From Neospora caninum Liverpool (Eukaryota > Apicomplexa > Conoidasida > Eucoccidiorida > Sarcocystidae), in assembly GCF_000208865.1 (NCBI RefSeq), contig NC_018390.1, positions 3,738,270 through 3,802,269 on the forward strand: a stretch of DNA of 64,000 nt, read 5' to 3'. How positions within the stretch are numbered: the stretch's first letter is position 1; each line of letters opens with the position of its first letter. Of the stretch, positions 24,901 to 35,800 are shown in pieces. Below the pieces are notes generated by a model. The model was given only the letters and a program-made list of their open reading frames with translations, was not told the DNA's origin and did no database searches. The position numbers and the translations under genes were made by a program.

Positions 24901-27900
24901 AGTCGGCAGAGTCGACCTGCGGGTCTTTCCGGCGATGGGCAAAGCAGAGAGCACCGGCAGAAAACGGAGACAGGAGCCGGCGAAGCACGAGCGAGAGGAG
25001 TCAGCAGCTGGGAACTGAGGGCGGCCAGGCAGGCTCATGAGACAGATCCGTGTGCGCCTGACTGCTCTCGCGCTTTCGACGGGAACGTCCGGGTCGTGAA
25101 AAGCGAGGGAGACGACGCCACGCGCGTCAAGAGCGAGAAAGAGAGCGGCCCAGAGGCGCCCGCTTTCGGAGCGGAACGACTGCCGCCCTCGGGACAAGGC
25201 GCTGCAGCGCATCCGCGCTCCGCTGGCGACTCCGCGCGGACGTTCGGCACGGAGGTTCAGAGCTCGAAGGGGAAGGAGAAGACGAAGCGTGAAGGCGGCG
25301 CGACCGAGAACGCGTCCCTGTCGCTGCTCTCAGCAAACAAGGTGCGCGAGTGGAGAGGCCTGTCTGCGCGACGAAACAGCGGGTCGAGGGGGTCAGGGCT
25401 TTCTCGGCGTCCCTCGTCTGTTCGCCGGAGTGGAGGAAGCACACACAGGGGAAACGCAGATGCGCAAGGTAGTGATTCAAGGGTCGCGTAGGATGCTTTC
25501 GACAAATCCCGAAAAAGACGAATGCAGTGCTGGTCCCTTCTTTGAGGATCTAAAATATGCGTGGAGGGAAGAAGTGTACTATCGCATGCGTTCGGGCGCC
25601 CAACCTGAGAGGGACGAAACGTGTTGTGTTAACGAATCACGGAGAGCCAAGCAGCAACGCGTAGGTACGTGGGCGGTTCGGGCACGGACGGTTTTTTCTC
25701 TTTCTGCCCTTCCCTCTCTTGTGTCTGTCCTATTCCGTGCATCCTGTCGCTGACGCTCGCTCCGGATGACTCAGTTGTTCCCCGTCTCTTCTGAGGAAGC
25801 GCGGAGTCCGGCGCTTCTTCCTGTCCAGACGACGAGTCGTGTCCGTTTTCAAGATCGACCTGAAGCCGAGGGCGTCGAGTTTTCTGTGATGCGAGCGAGA
25901 CTCGCTCGTCTGGCTGTGCCGGAAGGCGTCACCACCTGTTTTCGCCGTTGCCTTTTGTTGATGTTTTCCTTCCTACTTCAGCCTGCGTCCTCGGCTCCAA
26001 CTGCGTCGCCCGCTGCGGCACCAAAACCGAAGGCGAAAACGCGCACAACTGCGTGGAACGCACTCCGGAAACCTCCACTGGCAGCGCTGGATCTTGCCGC
26101 TCCTCGCTGGGCTTCGGGGGAGGCCTCCGCGGGCACCCACGTTATCACGGGAGTGGGAGGCAGCAACGGAGTCCGGCCTTCTGACTTCGCAGGCAGAGAG
26201 GTAGTGATGGGCGAAAGTGAAGCGCGAGCACATGCAGACGCGCTGTTGGCGCGAAATCCAGAGTTCTCTCTCTCTACACCTTCGGTTCCCTCGTCGCGTC
26301 CATCCTCGTCTCTTTCCGCGTCTTCCTCGTCTTTAGCTTCCTCTTCTTTTCTGTCTTCTTCCCCCGCTCCTTGTCCCTTTTCTCACGCTGCTCCCACGTC
26401 CAGTGCGTCCTGTTCATCCTGTCTTCCTGCGGGTGATGGCGCATCGGCATTCGCTCGCGGCGGCCCACGAGTACGCGGGCTCCACGGCTGCGAAGATTCG
26501 AAACACCAGGCAGGCGTGGATGGAAGTCTGACTGGAAATGAGGATGCGACAACTGCAGAAGGACGCGTTGCTGCTCCTGGATGTCAGAATCTCGTAAAAC
26601 GGGGAATCCACGAAGACTCGCGCAGTCTGCCGGGGTCCCGAGAACAAAAGTCTTCCGTTTCGAGGCAACCGTGCGACGCCCGTGAGGAGCCGCGTTCAGA
26701 ACCTAAGGCCGAGTGTGCCGGCGACTGTGAAAGAGAAAACGCGGAGACGAATGCTGCTTCCGAGAAGCCTCTTCTTTCTGTATCTGTCCCGTCTTCTTCC
26801 TCGTCTCAGCTTGTCTCTGTCCCGTCTGCTGTTCGCTTGTCTCCTCCTTCGTCTTGTGCTCTGTCTTTGTCAGCTGGGAACGAGACGTCTGCATTTACCT
26901 CAAATCAGTCGGGAGCGTGCAGCCATTCTTGTCACAAGGCCTCTGTCCGAGTTCTGCCTGGGGATGGACGGCGCTTTGTGCAGGGAACGACACGCTGCCC
27001 CCCCTTGCGGCCGCACAGGCGACTCACGCCGGCGCCGCCGCAAGGCATTCCGCTGAAGAAACGCGGACTCGGGGGCATGTGCATGTGGATGCACCCGGCG
27101 ATAAGGGAGGAAGTAGCGCTGTACTTGGCCGAGAAAGTCGAGCATCTCGGCGGGCGAGCTTGGCGCTGTCCAGCCTCGCCCTCCGCCTGGCGTCCTGAAG
27201 CGATCTTCGGTCCTCAAGCAACGGGAAGCGAGAGAGCGAACCCGGCGAGGCTTGGCAGACCGGATGACCACCCCACTGCGTCTGAAGAGAACGCGGACCG
27301 CGAGGAAGATATAGAACCAGACGGAGCGAGAGTGCGAGCGCCAGAAAGCGATTGCGGCCGCGTCGGGAGCGCCGGGCAAGAGATGGCGGAAGCGAGACGC
27401 ACCGTGTGGCTTATTTTGCCCACAAAACTTCTTGAACAGGTATGTGAAGATGAATGGCCAGAGACACAGAACTGTGATATGGGCACTCTCAGGCGGGTCG
27501 AAACGCACGAAGATGTGTGTTCACGGGGAGAAGTGGGGCGACGGGTGGAGCAGTGGTCTTTTTCTTTCGACAGCCGTCGGATTGCATCGTGGTGTCGGCC
27601 AAAAATCTGTGTTTTTAGGCCGCCCTCCACTGCCAGCAAGGCGGTGCCGCGTCCGCGTCCCGTCCTCAGCGGCGTCACTTGGCGTTCTGGGCGAGTCAAG
27701 TGGACGCCGCGCTGAGTCGCGACAGCTTCATTTCATTTCTTCAGCGACACGCACTGAGTGTAGCTGGCGATGAAGTCTCTCCAGAAGAAAACGGTGGCGA
27801 TCGATTGCAGTACGCGTGGAGTCTGCCGTGGATGTCGCGTCGAGGAAACGCGGGTCCATACACCGAAACTGCTACCGAGACGAACATGAAGAGGGACGAG

Positions 27901-28332
27901 GGCACTTTGCGCGAGGCCCTCTCGCGGGACAGCGTGTACAGCATGTCCCGCCATAACAAGGCGCGTGTGAGCTCTCAGAAGACGTGCCCACGGATCGTCG
28001 TGGAATTCACCGACTGGCTAGAAAGCCTCCTGCTCCATAAGGGAGTGATCGAGCCTAGCGAGTGGCGGTCTTACCAGCTAGACGTGCACAGGGCTGCGGT
28101 CGCAGGCTGCGTTCCATCATCCCTTTTGAACCTTTATTCGGTGGGACCGCTTCCCCTGTCTGTCGCAGTCACAGTGCGCATGCAACGCGCTCTAGGCACT
28201 GCGTCAGAGAAAGAGGAATTGCTCACAGAGTGCTGGACAGCCTCGCTGGATGCTCATCCCGACCCGCGGAACCAACAGGCGATGGATGTCGACACGGAGC
28301 CCGAAACAGGCACGTGGCAAGAGGGTAGGTAG
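15964..28332 (+). CDS. CHD1L: ALC1/CHD1L-type Snf2 chromatin remodeller with macro domain
   Basis: ATP-dependent nucleosome remodeller; human ALC1 is switched on by poly-ADP-ribose through its macro domain. Exons: 15964-15993 (possible start exon, MQVRCYAKGT), 16271-16571, 17186-17466, 17947-18186, 18970-19179, 19664-19813, 20549-20940, 21183-21414, 21866-22722, 23287-23367, 23776-24108, 24415-25341, 25982-27439, 27619-28332, about 2070 residues against roughly 900 in human. Order: ATPase lobe 1 (DEMGLGKT, DEAS, TGTPVEKNL), lobe 2 (LRKCCNHP, RLDGSMSD, RAGGYGLTL, QAIARLYRQGQ), a linker with YMYEGKDY, the macro domain, then about 900 extra residues. Phases agree at all junctions except 19813/20549, where a tiny exon of length 3n+1 must be missing from my model. 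If the first exon is wrong, the start is ATG 16289. Family assignment is firm; the 5' end, the C-terminal exons and the missing exon are less certain. Confidence 0.85.
19267..19287 (+). repeat. (AT)n microsatellite in intron
   Basis: Pure AT repeat within the intron 19180-19663 of the ALC1-like gene. Confidence 0.95.
20413..20502 (+). repeat. (CATA)n followed by (TATG)n inverted microsatellite
   Basis: About 48 bases of CATA-type repeats pass directly into TATG-type repeats, so the two halves are nearly reverse complements and could fold into a long AT-rich hairpin. It lies in the intron ending at 20548 of the ALC1-like gene. Confidence 0.85.
23032..23055 (+). repeat. (AT)n microsatellite in intron
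   Basis: Pure AT repeat within the intron 22723-23286 of the ALC1-like gene, preceded by TACACATATCG. Confidence 0.95.
23287..24750 (+). other. ALC1-type linker and macro domain
   Basis: Exon 23287-23367 encodes a basic stretch followed by LTPAELDALRED, resembling the segment of human ALC1 that anchors the remodeller on the nucleosome acidic patch. Exon 23776-24108 continues with RRRQEARLEQW and enters the macro domain: RTGDAS (the Gly-Asp that contacts the adenine side in macro domains), IVHFVDAAGTWLEGRGFFKAL, then SAVPRTHLAL. Exon 24415 onward completes it: KKMGDLRLGDCHLVPV, VAFCVCLKRHKQRMSLSL, LHLPRC, and VEKLVRALFSRYRLHVFVYRY as the last helix and strand. The order and wording follow human ALC1 closely. 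Retention of the Gly-Asp and of the glycine loop suggests ADP-ribose binding is possible, which is inference. Confidence 0.82.
27030..27790 (+). other. Possible BRCT-like domain in the C-terminal extension
   Basis: Near the end of the ALC1-like protein, LKKRGLGGMCMWMHP, VEHLGGRAWRC, a gap rich in charged residues, RRTVWLILPTKLLEQ and HLAFWASQVDAALS occur in the order expected of a BRCT fold (first strand, GG turn, a hydrophobic strand, then a Trp in the last helix). Divergence is high and the middle is padded by low-complexity sequence, so this is a suggestion from pattern only. BRCT modules bind phosphopeptides or poly-ADP-ribose in DNA-repair proteins. Confidence 0.35.
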
Positions 28333-28976
28333 GAGCGACGGGGGGGCGCGGAGCAACTCTCGCTAAGCCGTACAGTGGATAACGGTTCGTCCGCAGGGGA
28401 CGAAGGTGGGGAAGCGCCAGCTTTCTGTATGAAGCTGTGCAGACGAACAGGTGCTCGTGGAATGATTCGAATTTCCTGGTGAATTTGCAGCAGTCCTTCT
28501 GTCAAGGGAGAGAGAGTGACGGTAGCTACAAAGCTACGTGGAGGAACTGTGCCGTGTCATAGATTCAGGTTCGCGGGTTCCCAGCCGGGGCGCTGCGTGT
28601 GCGCGAAAACGTTCGCGTGTCGACCGCGTCTCGCCCCCATTTTCCAGGCAAGACCCGTTCTACTTTTAGATTCGCTGCAGTAGTTTAACGCAAACTGACG
28701 CGACCGTCCCTTCCGATCAGCGGTCGGAAGGGACGGTCCTCACGCCGCAAAAACTACCCACACCATGCAGGGGTGGTAGACTGCGGATGTTCTGGGAGTG
28801 CCCGCTACGTCTTAAAGTGATCCGTCCAGCGTCTTCGGCGCTACAGATTCAGGGATCTTGAAAGTATCAGAGATTCGGGCATCCCTGTGTCCCCTCGCTT
28901 CGTGAGCAGGCGGATCGAACAGATAGTTCTCGCCTTCCCAGGATCCTCTGACACAAAAGTATCCCATCTCGCTGCT
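28333..28976. other. Intergenic region after the ALC1-like gene
   Basis: Presumed 3' UTR of the ALC1-like gene and 5' region of the small gene that follows. No coding frame is supported. It contains the perfect inverted repeat listed separately. Confidence 0.5.
28702..28738 (+). repeat. Perfect 15-bp inverted repeat (hairpin)
   Basis: Left arm 28702-28716 (GACCGTCCCTTCCGA) and right arm 28724-28738 are exact reverse complements around a 7-base spacer. A further C-G pair and a T-G wobble inside the spacer would shrink the loop to 3 bases. It sits 370 bases after the ALC1-like stop and 239 bases before the proposed ATG of the next gene, so it may lie in either UTR. Function unknown. Confidence 0.9.
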
Positions 28977-30022
28977 ATGGCCAATGCTTTGACACGCAGT
29001 GAGCGCTGGTGACTACTACGGACCCCTTCCGTCGATGTCCCCAACACAAACACTAACGAACCGCCGGTTTCGGATGGTTTCCTTTAAACACCACACACGA
29101 CGCTAGAACCTACCAGCCAGGTACGATATTAAGGAGTATGTGAAGTATGCGTGCAAAGAGGCGAAGTACATTCTGGTAGCGTGCACATGGCAGTTTGGAG
29201 CGGTCACCTGGACAGCTTGCATACGAGAAGGTGAAGGAGTCACCACTTGCGCTCAAAAGCTGTCTAACTGCCGTGGAAGATCGACGCCGGTTTGCGTACA
29301 CTCGAAACTTTGGCAGAGAGAGATGGACATCTTCTGTGGGCGCCCTCTGTCCGAGGGTTCTGAACGTCAAAGATGGCGCAGCACAGATCCAGGATTGCGC
29401 ATGCGAACTTGAGCGCTACAGGCATGCAAAGCATGGCAAAGAACCTCACCTAGAGGCATAGGCTTATTGTTTCCCCTTTCGCCCTAGTGTGACTCATCAC
29501 TTACCGCTCTCCCTTTCGGCGGGGTTCAACAGGCCAACCGGAGTCCCAGAAGCCGCGCACGCTGTGTGTGCACACCAACCGCGGCCTGCGAGGCGGGCGG
29601 ATGCGCGACTGTGTTCTGAAAAAAAGTGGTGTTTCTCTGAGCAGATTTCCACGGAGCTCTACAAGACACCGACCCTGGAAAGCGCGTTTTACCAAACAAA
29701 CCGTTCGGAAAACTGCCTCACCACCCTTTCGACCCGCTGGCCCACTTCCAGTCGGAGGACCGGCGGGAAGCTACAGAGAGCGCGACATTGCTCTCTGCAG
29801 CGTGGGAGTCGGTTGCGGGTTTCTGCAGTAGCCCCGAGGCACAGGCCAAAAGAAAGAAGCAAGAAACGAGAAGTGGAGAACGCAGGGTAAGGAAAATGCG
29901 TGTTTTAGTGGCCAGGCGCAGCAGCTGAACTGTCGAGAACGGGCGGGCACACACACAGCGATGTCGCCAATTTTCGCATCACGGACCGGCTGCATGCGAT
30001 GTAGCGGCCGATCATGGCCCTG
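28977..30022 (+). CDS. Small unrecognised protein with one predicted membrane segment
   Basis: Proposed exons 28977-28998, 29117-29230, 29645-29886 and perhaps 29959-30022. They join as phase 1, 1, 0, all with GT-AG borders, and give about 126 residues before an unresolved C-terminus. The ATG has a good context (G at -3 and G at +4). The sequence begins MANALTRTRYDIKEYVKYAC, then a hydrophobic run YILVACTWQFGAVTWTACI that could be a transmembrane helix, then a soluble Pro- and Lys-rich part (LPNKPFGKLPHHPFDPLAHF). A different acceptor near 29926 would end the protein at about 30025. I do not recognise the family; a small organelle membrane protein is one possibility. Support comes from the consistent splice phases and codon use only. 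Confidence 0.45.
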
Positions 30023-30798
30023 GTAAGATCTGTTTCTCGCGTTTCTGTGTCATTGTCTGTGTTTTCGTACATCTTTGGATTTCTTTTGGACTTCCAGCGT
30101 CCAGCTTGTGCTTGCCAGGGGTCGGTAGAAGGCACGCAAAGTGGTGATTTCTGTCTGGGCCCAATTTTTGCCATTCGAGTCACTGCAGCTGGCTGCCTGA
30201 TCGTTTCCTTTTGTCTTTCTTGCTTCCCTCTCGTTGATCCGTTTCCCACCAGGTTTTTCCTTCTCTCCACGCCGCGAAAGCGTGTATTCCTTTGGCTGAG
30301 GGAGGCACCTAACTCGGGAGACCGTTTTCCCGACGGCCGATCTTCTTTGTCGACACTCAGCTACCCTCTCCCGCTCTGTTTTTCGTGTTGTGTGTGTGTG
30401 GCGACTTCTCCAAGTGAACGCGCCAAAGAACCGTTCGTCGACGAGTTCCGTTTGCAGAGCGCATTGTAACGGATGAAGGCAGCTGTCGACCTCGCCTCTC
30501 TTCTGTTCAGCGCGTGCAAAGAGCCGCGGAGTCCGGATCCCGTGCACCGTCCACCTCAGTTTCCTGCTGCTCCGACGCGCTGTCTTGCTAACTTTTACCG
30601 TCTTCCACTCCGCCTGTTTGCCTCCCTTCTATTCAACACTCTTCTCCACTGCCCGTGTCTATCCACTTGGTTCCTTCGGTGTTGATTCCTGAGCTCTTCC
30701 GAGACGGGTTGTGACCCGCTCTCAACCCCTTCCGGGGGCGACAAACTGACTTGTCCCGACGCGCTCCACTGTCTCTCGCGGCGGGTGTCTTTCTCACG
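30023..30798. other. Spacer before MON1
   Basis: Holds the 3' end of the small gene and the promoter/5' UTR of MON1. A short open stretch near 30411-30470 (RAKEPFVDEFRLQSAL then stop) could be the last exon of the small gene, but its acceptor is poor. Otherwise nothing is recognised. Confidence 0.4.
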
Positions 30799-32863
30799 AT
30801 GCAGAACGACCTTCAGTGTGATTCCGGCGGCAGCCTGTCGTCGGCGCCGAGAGGGAAGAAGCCGCAGGACAGCTCTCCCAACCCTGTCAATGTGTGGAGT
30901 CTGTTCGATGAGGCAGCCGTCGAGGGAACGGGCGAAGCCTCTCGAAAACCGCCTGGGACCTCGCCGGATGAGGCCTTCACTTTCTCGCCTAACTCCCTGA
31001 GCAGGGAAGCACCTTCCGACTTCTTGTCGAGCCCCAAATTCAGGAAAAGCCGCGATGAACCTTCGCTGGCCCACAACGTCAGTCCAGACTCCCGCCAAGT
31101 GTCCGAGAGCGGCGAGGAGTTTTTCGACGCCCCCGCAGAGAGAGAGTTACTCCTCGAAGAAGACCTGTCGGCAGCCAAGTTGACGCGTGCGCGCCCGACA
31201 GGGGCTCAAGAGCTAGAAAAGAGCCGCGCGATTCTCGGCCAGGCGAGCATTCCCGGCGATGCTTCCGGAGACTCCTCTGGTGGGGCCCCTGACGCCGCAG
31301 CGCCACATCTGCTTGGTGCTTTGCCCCCTTCAAACGGCCTCGGAGCGACTCGGGAACCTCTTGGACGCGAGCGAGATGCACAAAGTCAGGCTGTAGAGGA
31401 ACATGCCGGTCCGGGAGTTTCCGGGGCTCCAGACAGACCCGCAGAAGATACCCGTGGCTGGTCAGGCGCGTATTACAGTATGGAAGGCGAAGGCTTCAGT
31501 CGAGACTGCAGCAAATCTTTGGAGGGGTTTTCGACTCCCGTTCTACAAAGCTTGGAGGCTCTCGATGCTGGCGAGTGTCTGGCGGCTCTGGAGCAGAGCT
31601 CGATAACGGGCGACTCGCCGTTCGTCCTACCGAGCGACGCGGCTGCCCCACCGAGGCAAACGATGGCGGACCAGCCTCAAGGAGTGTATGTACACCTGAC
31701 GTCCCCGGGCGGTCGAGAAACACGCGAGACTGGACAGGAGAGAGATCTTGGCGCAGACGAATGGGAGGAACACGGAGAAGAAAGGGAATCTCCGGGTTTC
31801 TCTTCTTCCCCTCCCGCGCACTTGCACCAGCCTCCTGGTCAGCTGTCGCCCTCTGCGTGCTCGCGGTCTTCCTACGTCTCCCTTTCCCCTGCAGTCTACC
31901 AGTCTAACGGTCTGTCGGAGGACCGCGCCAGCCTAGGTGAAGCGTCTCGAGCTGACGCAGAACTGGATGCAAACGCGTCGCCTCCGTCCGAATCCGGCAA
32001 GAAATCCCCTCCGGTCTCCGCGAACTCCGCCCCTGAGCAGCCACATCCGCGCTGCGCCGATCCTTTCGCTGCGTCTTCGCCTCCACTTGCTCTGCCTCTT
32101 CTTCCTCCGTCGCGTCTCCTCAACCTCCCCGACAGCGCTGTCGCCCATGCCGCGAAGGCCGCGGGTGTCTCTGTTTCCTCGTCCCACGGCGCAGGTTCGA
32201 CCTACGTCACCGCGACGACGGCGAACGTTGTGGTTGTGCATAACAAGGCGGCAGCGCCCTCAGAGAAGACAGAGAAGAGAGAGGCGGGAGGTCCGGGAGA
32301 GCCCGAGGAGGCGACGCGAGTCGGCTCACAGGCGAGAGAAAAGGAGAGCAGAGGCGGCCAGTGCGACGACCGCGCCGGAGGAAGGATGGGAGATCCAGAG
32401 AACGAGACAGACTCTGAGGACGCAGAGAGGATGTGCGGAGCGGGCGGGGACTTGCATGCGACAGCGTCGCGAAACAGCGAACAACGCAGTGCACCTTTCC
32501 AAGCTTCCTTCGCTGACGCAGCAGAGGAACCCCCCGTCGAGCAACCCGAGGAAGAGGAAGACGACCCGCGACGCCGGGGCCACTTCCGAAAAGTCGAGAG
32601 GCCCGACGCTGCACTCTCCGGCACAGCTCGGTCTCGGATGCAGCCTGGCTCCATCACCTCTCAGAATTCCTTGGCCAAGAAGAAAATGCACGAAGGTGCG
32701 AGCATCTGGACATCGGAACGAAAAGAGCCAATGCGGGCAGGGGGGGGGGGGGGCGACGCGGCCCAGGACACCCAGCAAGGACCGGCCGACATAAGAGCCT
32801 TTTTTCTCGTTGTCTCATACGCTCTAACTCAGGGCGACAGAATTCGTATACATACATACATGC

Positions 32864-32894
<31 letters not shown>

Positions 32895-35800
32895 TGGAGA
32901 GAGACAAAATGGAGGTCCGTATATATGGATATGATGCGCATGCCTAGCGATGCAGGGCCTAACATGTAGATTCGTGTTGTTTTTCAGTGAATAGCGCTCT
33001 GGTGAGTCTGTTCTGCGTTTCATTCTGCCGGTTTGTAGACGATTCCGACTCGGCGTGGTACACTCACAAGCGGCATGTTTTCATCTTCACCTTTTCTGGA
33101 AAGCCTGTCTATTCGAGGTGAGTCGCAGGCGTGAGACGAGTAACGCGCTTCTTCACGAGCTCAAGAGGACGATTCGATCTGTCTAGTGTGTAGAAACGCA
33201 CCGGACGCTGCAAAGATACGTGAAGCCAGTTGTGTGACTCGCCAGGTGGAGGCGGCTAGCGACTCCCGACTCTACACTTGGGTCGACATCTGATCCTGCG
33301 TGTGTTATTTTCTCAGATACGGCAACGAAGAGAGTTTAAGTGCCTTCACAGGTACGCGGGGGTCTGCCGCTTGCTATTCGCCATGCACAGATATGAACAT
33401 GTCGTCGATGGTGGGCCGCTTTGCGGCGGGAGCACAAAGCTTCCGGGCATGCAGCCGCTCGCCGGGGGGTCTAGATCGTGGCGAGATCAACGGATCTTGC
33501 AGCTCCAGCAGATGCACACCAACATCGGGGTGAATGTCTCGAGGTGTTTACTCCGTGTTGACAATGCTACCCTTCGTCTCGGAGAGCGACTGAGTGGGTA
33601 TCGGGGCCTCTGGAGGATGCCTCGCAACCCTGCATGCGCGGCAGCTGTTTTCTTGCCCCGGGGGATATTTCCGGACATTGCAGAGGGCCTTCGAAGGCGC
33701 AATCCTTCGCTGTAGAAAGCACCTTAGGGGACCTATCCAGATACCTGCTTTTTTGACGCGCGCGAGGCCTGCGCGTCCGGTCTGCCTCGCTCCTGAGGCC
33801 TTCGTATTTCCAGTCTTCTCGTGTCTTTACGTTCTTTCACCTTCCATATGAGGGGTTCAGCGGGCGTGTGCGTCGCTGCGGCTCCTTCTGTTTCGCCTTG
33901 ACTCTGTCACCCGAGAGCGTCTGTTGTGCATCCGTCCCTCCTTCAGGAGCGCTGTCGGCGATCGTCTCGAAGATGGAGAGTTTCTTTTTCTTTCAAAAGA
34001 AGAACGACTGCTTGCGGTGAGTCAGGTCGGCGCGACAAAGACCTCAAGCTCTCCGTCCTTCCTTGCCCCTGTCCCCCTATCCCGGTTCACCGCCGATGCA
34101 CCGTGCTGCTGGCGCGTCTCTGTCCTCGCCGCTTTGGATCCTCTTCCTTTGGCCGACACCATGTTTTTTCGCGTATTTGCAGGGCGTGTATACCGCCCTC
34201 CTGAAAACCGGGTGGTTCGGTGTTCGTTTCGCTCTCCCTCCGGTCGCTTCCGCGGTTTTTTGGCTTTCTCGTCTCCACTGGTTCCGCTGGTGTCTTCGTC
34301 GGTTCTGCGACCTCGTTTTTCTGCAGGTGCATGAATGCAGGGGACCGCCGCTTCGTGTTCCTCCGCCGCGGGCCTCTGTACCTTGTCAGCGTGGACCGTG
34401 CCTCTGCGAATGTCCAGCAAATCCGAAGCGCGTTGATGCTCGTGCACAGACAGGTACAGACGCACTTCGGCTGGGATCGCGGTGTACGGGGTGGGCGAAT
34501 GGACCCATCTGTAAATCTGGGCGCCCTTGCAAAAAAATCAGATGCGGCCTCGCGTGCACGGAAGACTAGACAGAAGAAAACGCCTGACGAACGCCACGTG
34601 TGTGCTGAGGTAGCGGCTCTCTCGTAGATCTGGAGAAACCAGCAGCGGAGCCGGTTAACGAGTCGAGCGTTCGCCGCTCCTTTGTTTGTTGCCCGCTTGC
34701 TCAGCTTCTCTGCATCCTGACGAAAGGAATTGAAAAAACCCTCTACAGTCGTCCAAACTTCGATGTCCGACCCCTTCTTGGAGGTGAGCAGATGTGTGTC
34801 GGATTTCCTCCGTGTTCGAAATGTATCTTCCTTGCATTCGCGTACGCCTGTGGCAGCTGCCGGCGTTGTGCTTGCCATGTTCACGCGTGCAGCTCTACAA
34901 CAGAGAGGGCGTGGAGCAGTCTTTGCATGACGCGGTCCTGCCTCACGCTTGGCTTTCCTTTGTTGTTACTTCCGTCCATCGTTTTTGGAGCAGAAACGCT
35001 GTGTCGTCCTATACGCGTTTCCTTCTGCAGGGTCGGCCTCATCGCATCAAATATGTACGACTGTTCCAGTGAAAAATGCTTGCGTTGGTGTCTTTCGTAT
35101 TCTGGAGATATTGAAAGGCGCGTGTGCGTCTGTCGTCGGACTTGGCCGTTTCCGCAGGCACCGACGGAATCCTGCGGAGTCTCCTCTCGCATTACTCCTC
35201 TTCCTTGCTCTCGGTCTTGTACGCTGCCTCTGCTGTCTCGTCTTCCACTCCGCGGAAGACCAATGTGTCTCTGGCCTCGCCATCTGCGGCGAGCCCACAG
35301 ACAGGCCAACCAGGGTCGGCGTCTGCCGAGACAGAGGAAGCCTTGGAGACCGCTGCCTTCGCGGAGAAGGGAGGCTTCGAGCCTCTCCCTTTGAATGCAA
35401 CGATGCGCCACATCGCAAACAACATGCTGAAAACCTACGGGACTTCACATGTTCTGTAAGTACCACAGAAGGTCGGACGATGCCCTACACTAACACAACC
35501 TCATCTACATACACATCCACATACAGATACATTCGTATATGTGTAGGCGTTTGCATGGGGAAGACAACTGTAGGGGCCCGTCTGTGTCGTCTCTTCTCTT
35601 GTTGATCTATGGGCACAATTTCTCTGTACATCATGCGTGTCTGTTTCCGTCTCTATCTTCCTATCCACGTGTGCGTCCAATCATATATATATATATATAT
35701 ATATCTACCTGTAGAGAGCTGTCACGGGAAAAGGCGGCTGGGGGGCTGTAACGGGAATGCCGGCGGCCTGGGGTCGTGTGTGTGTCTGAGAGCGCCCACC

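Noticed and set aside
23470..25212. 580-codon open frame on the minus strand opposite the macro-domain exons
   Set aside because: It is the mirror of GC-rich coding exons and crosses clear GT-AG introns of the ALC1-like gene; its translation is Arg/Ala/Ser-rich without any known domain.
31933..32794. Open frames of 100-285 codons overlapping the first MON1 exon on both strands
   Set aside because: The sense frame from ATG 30799 joins in phase to 14 exons matching MON1; the others are Arg-rich shadows.
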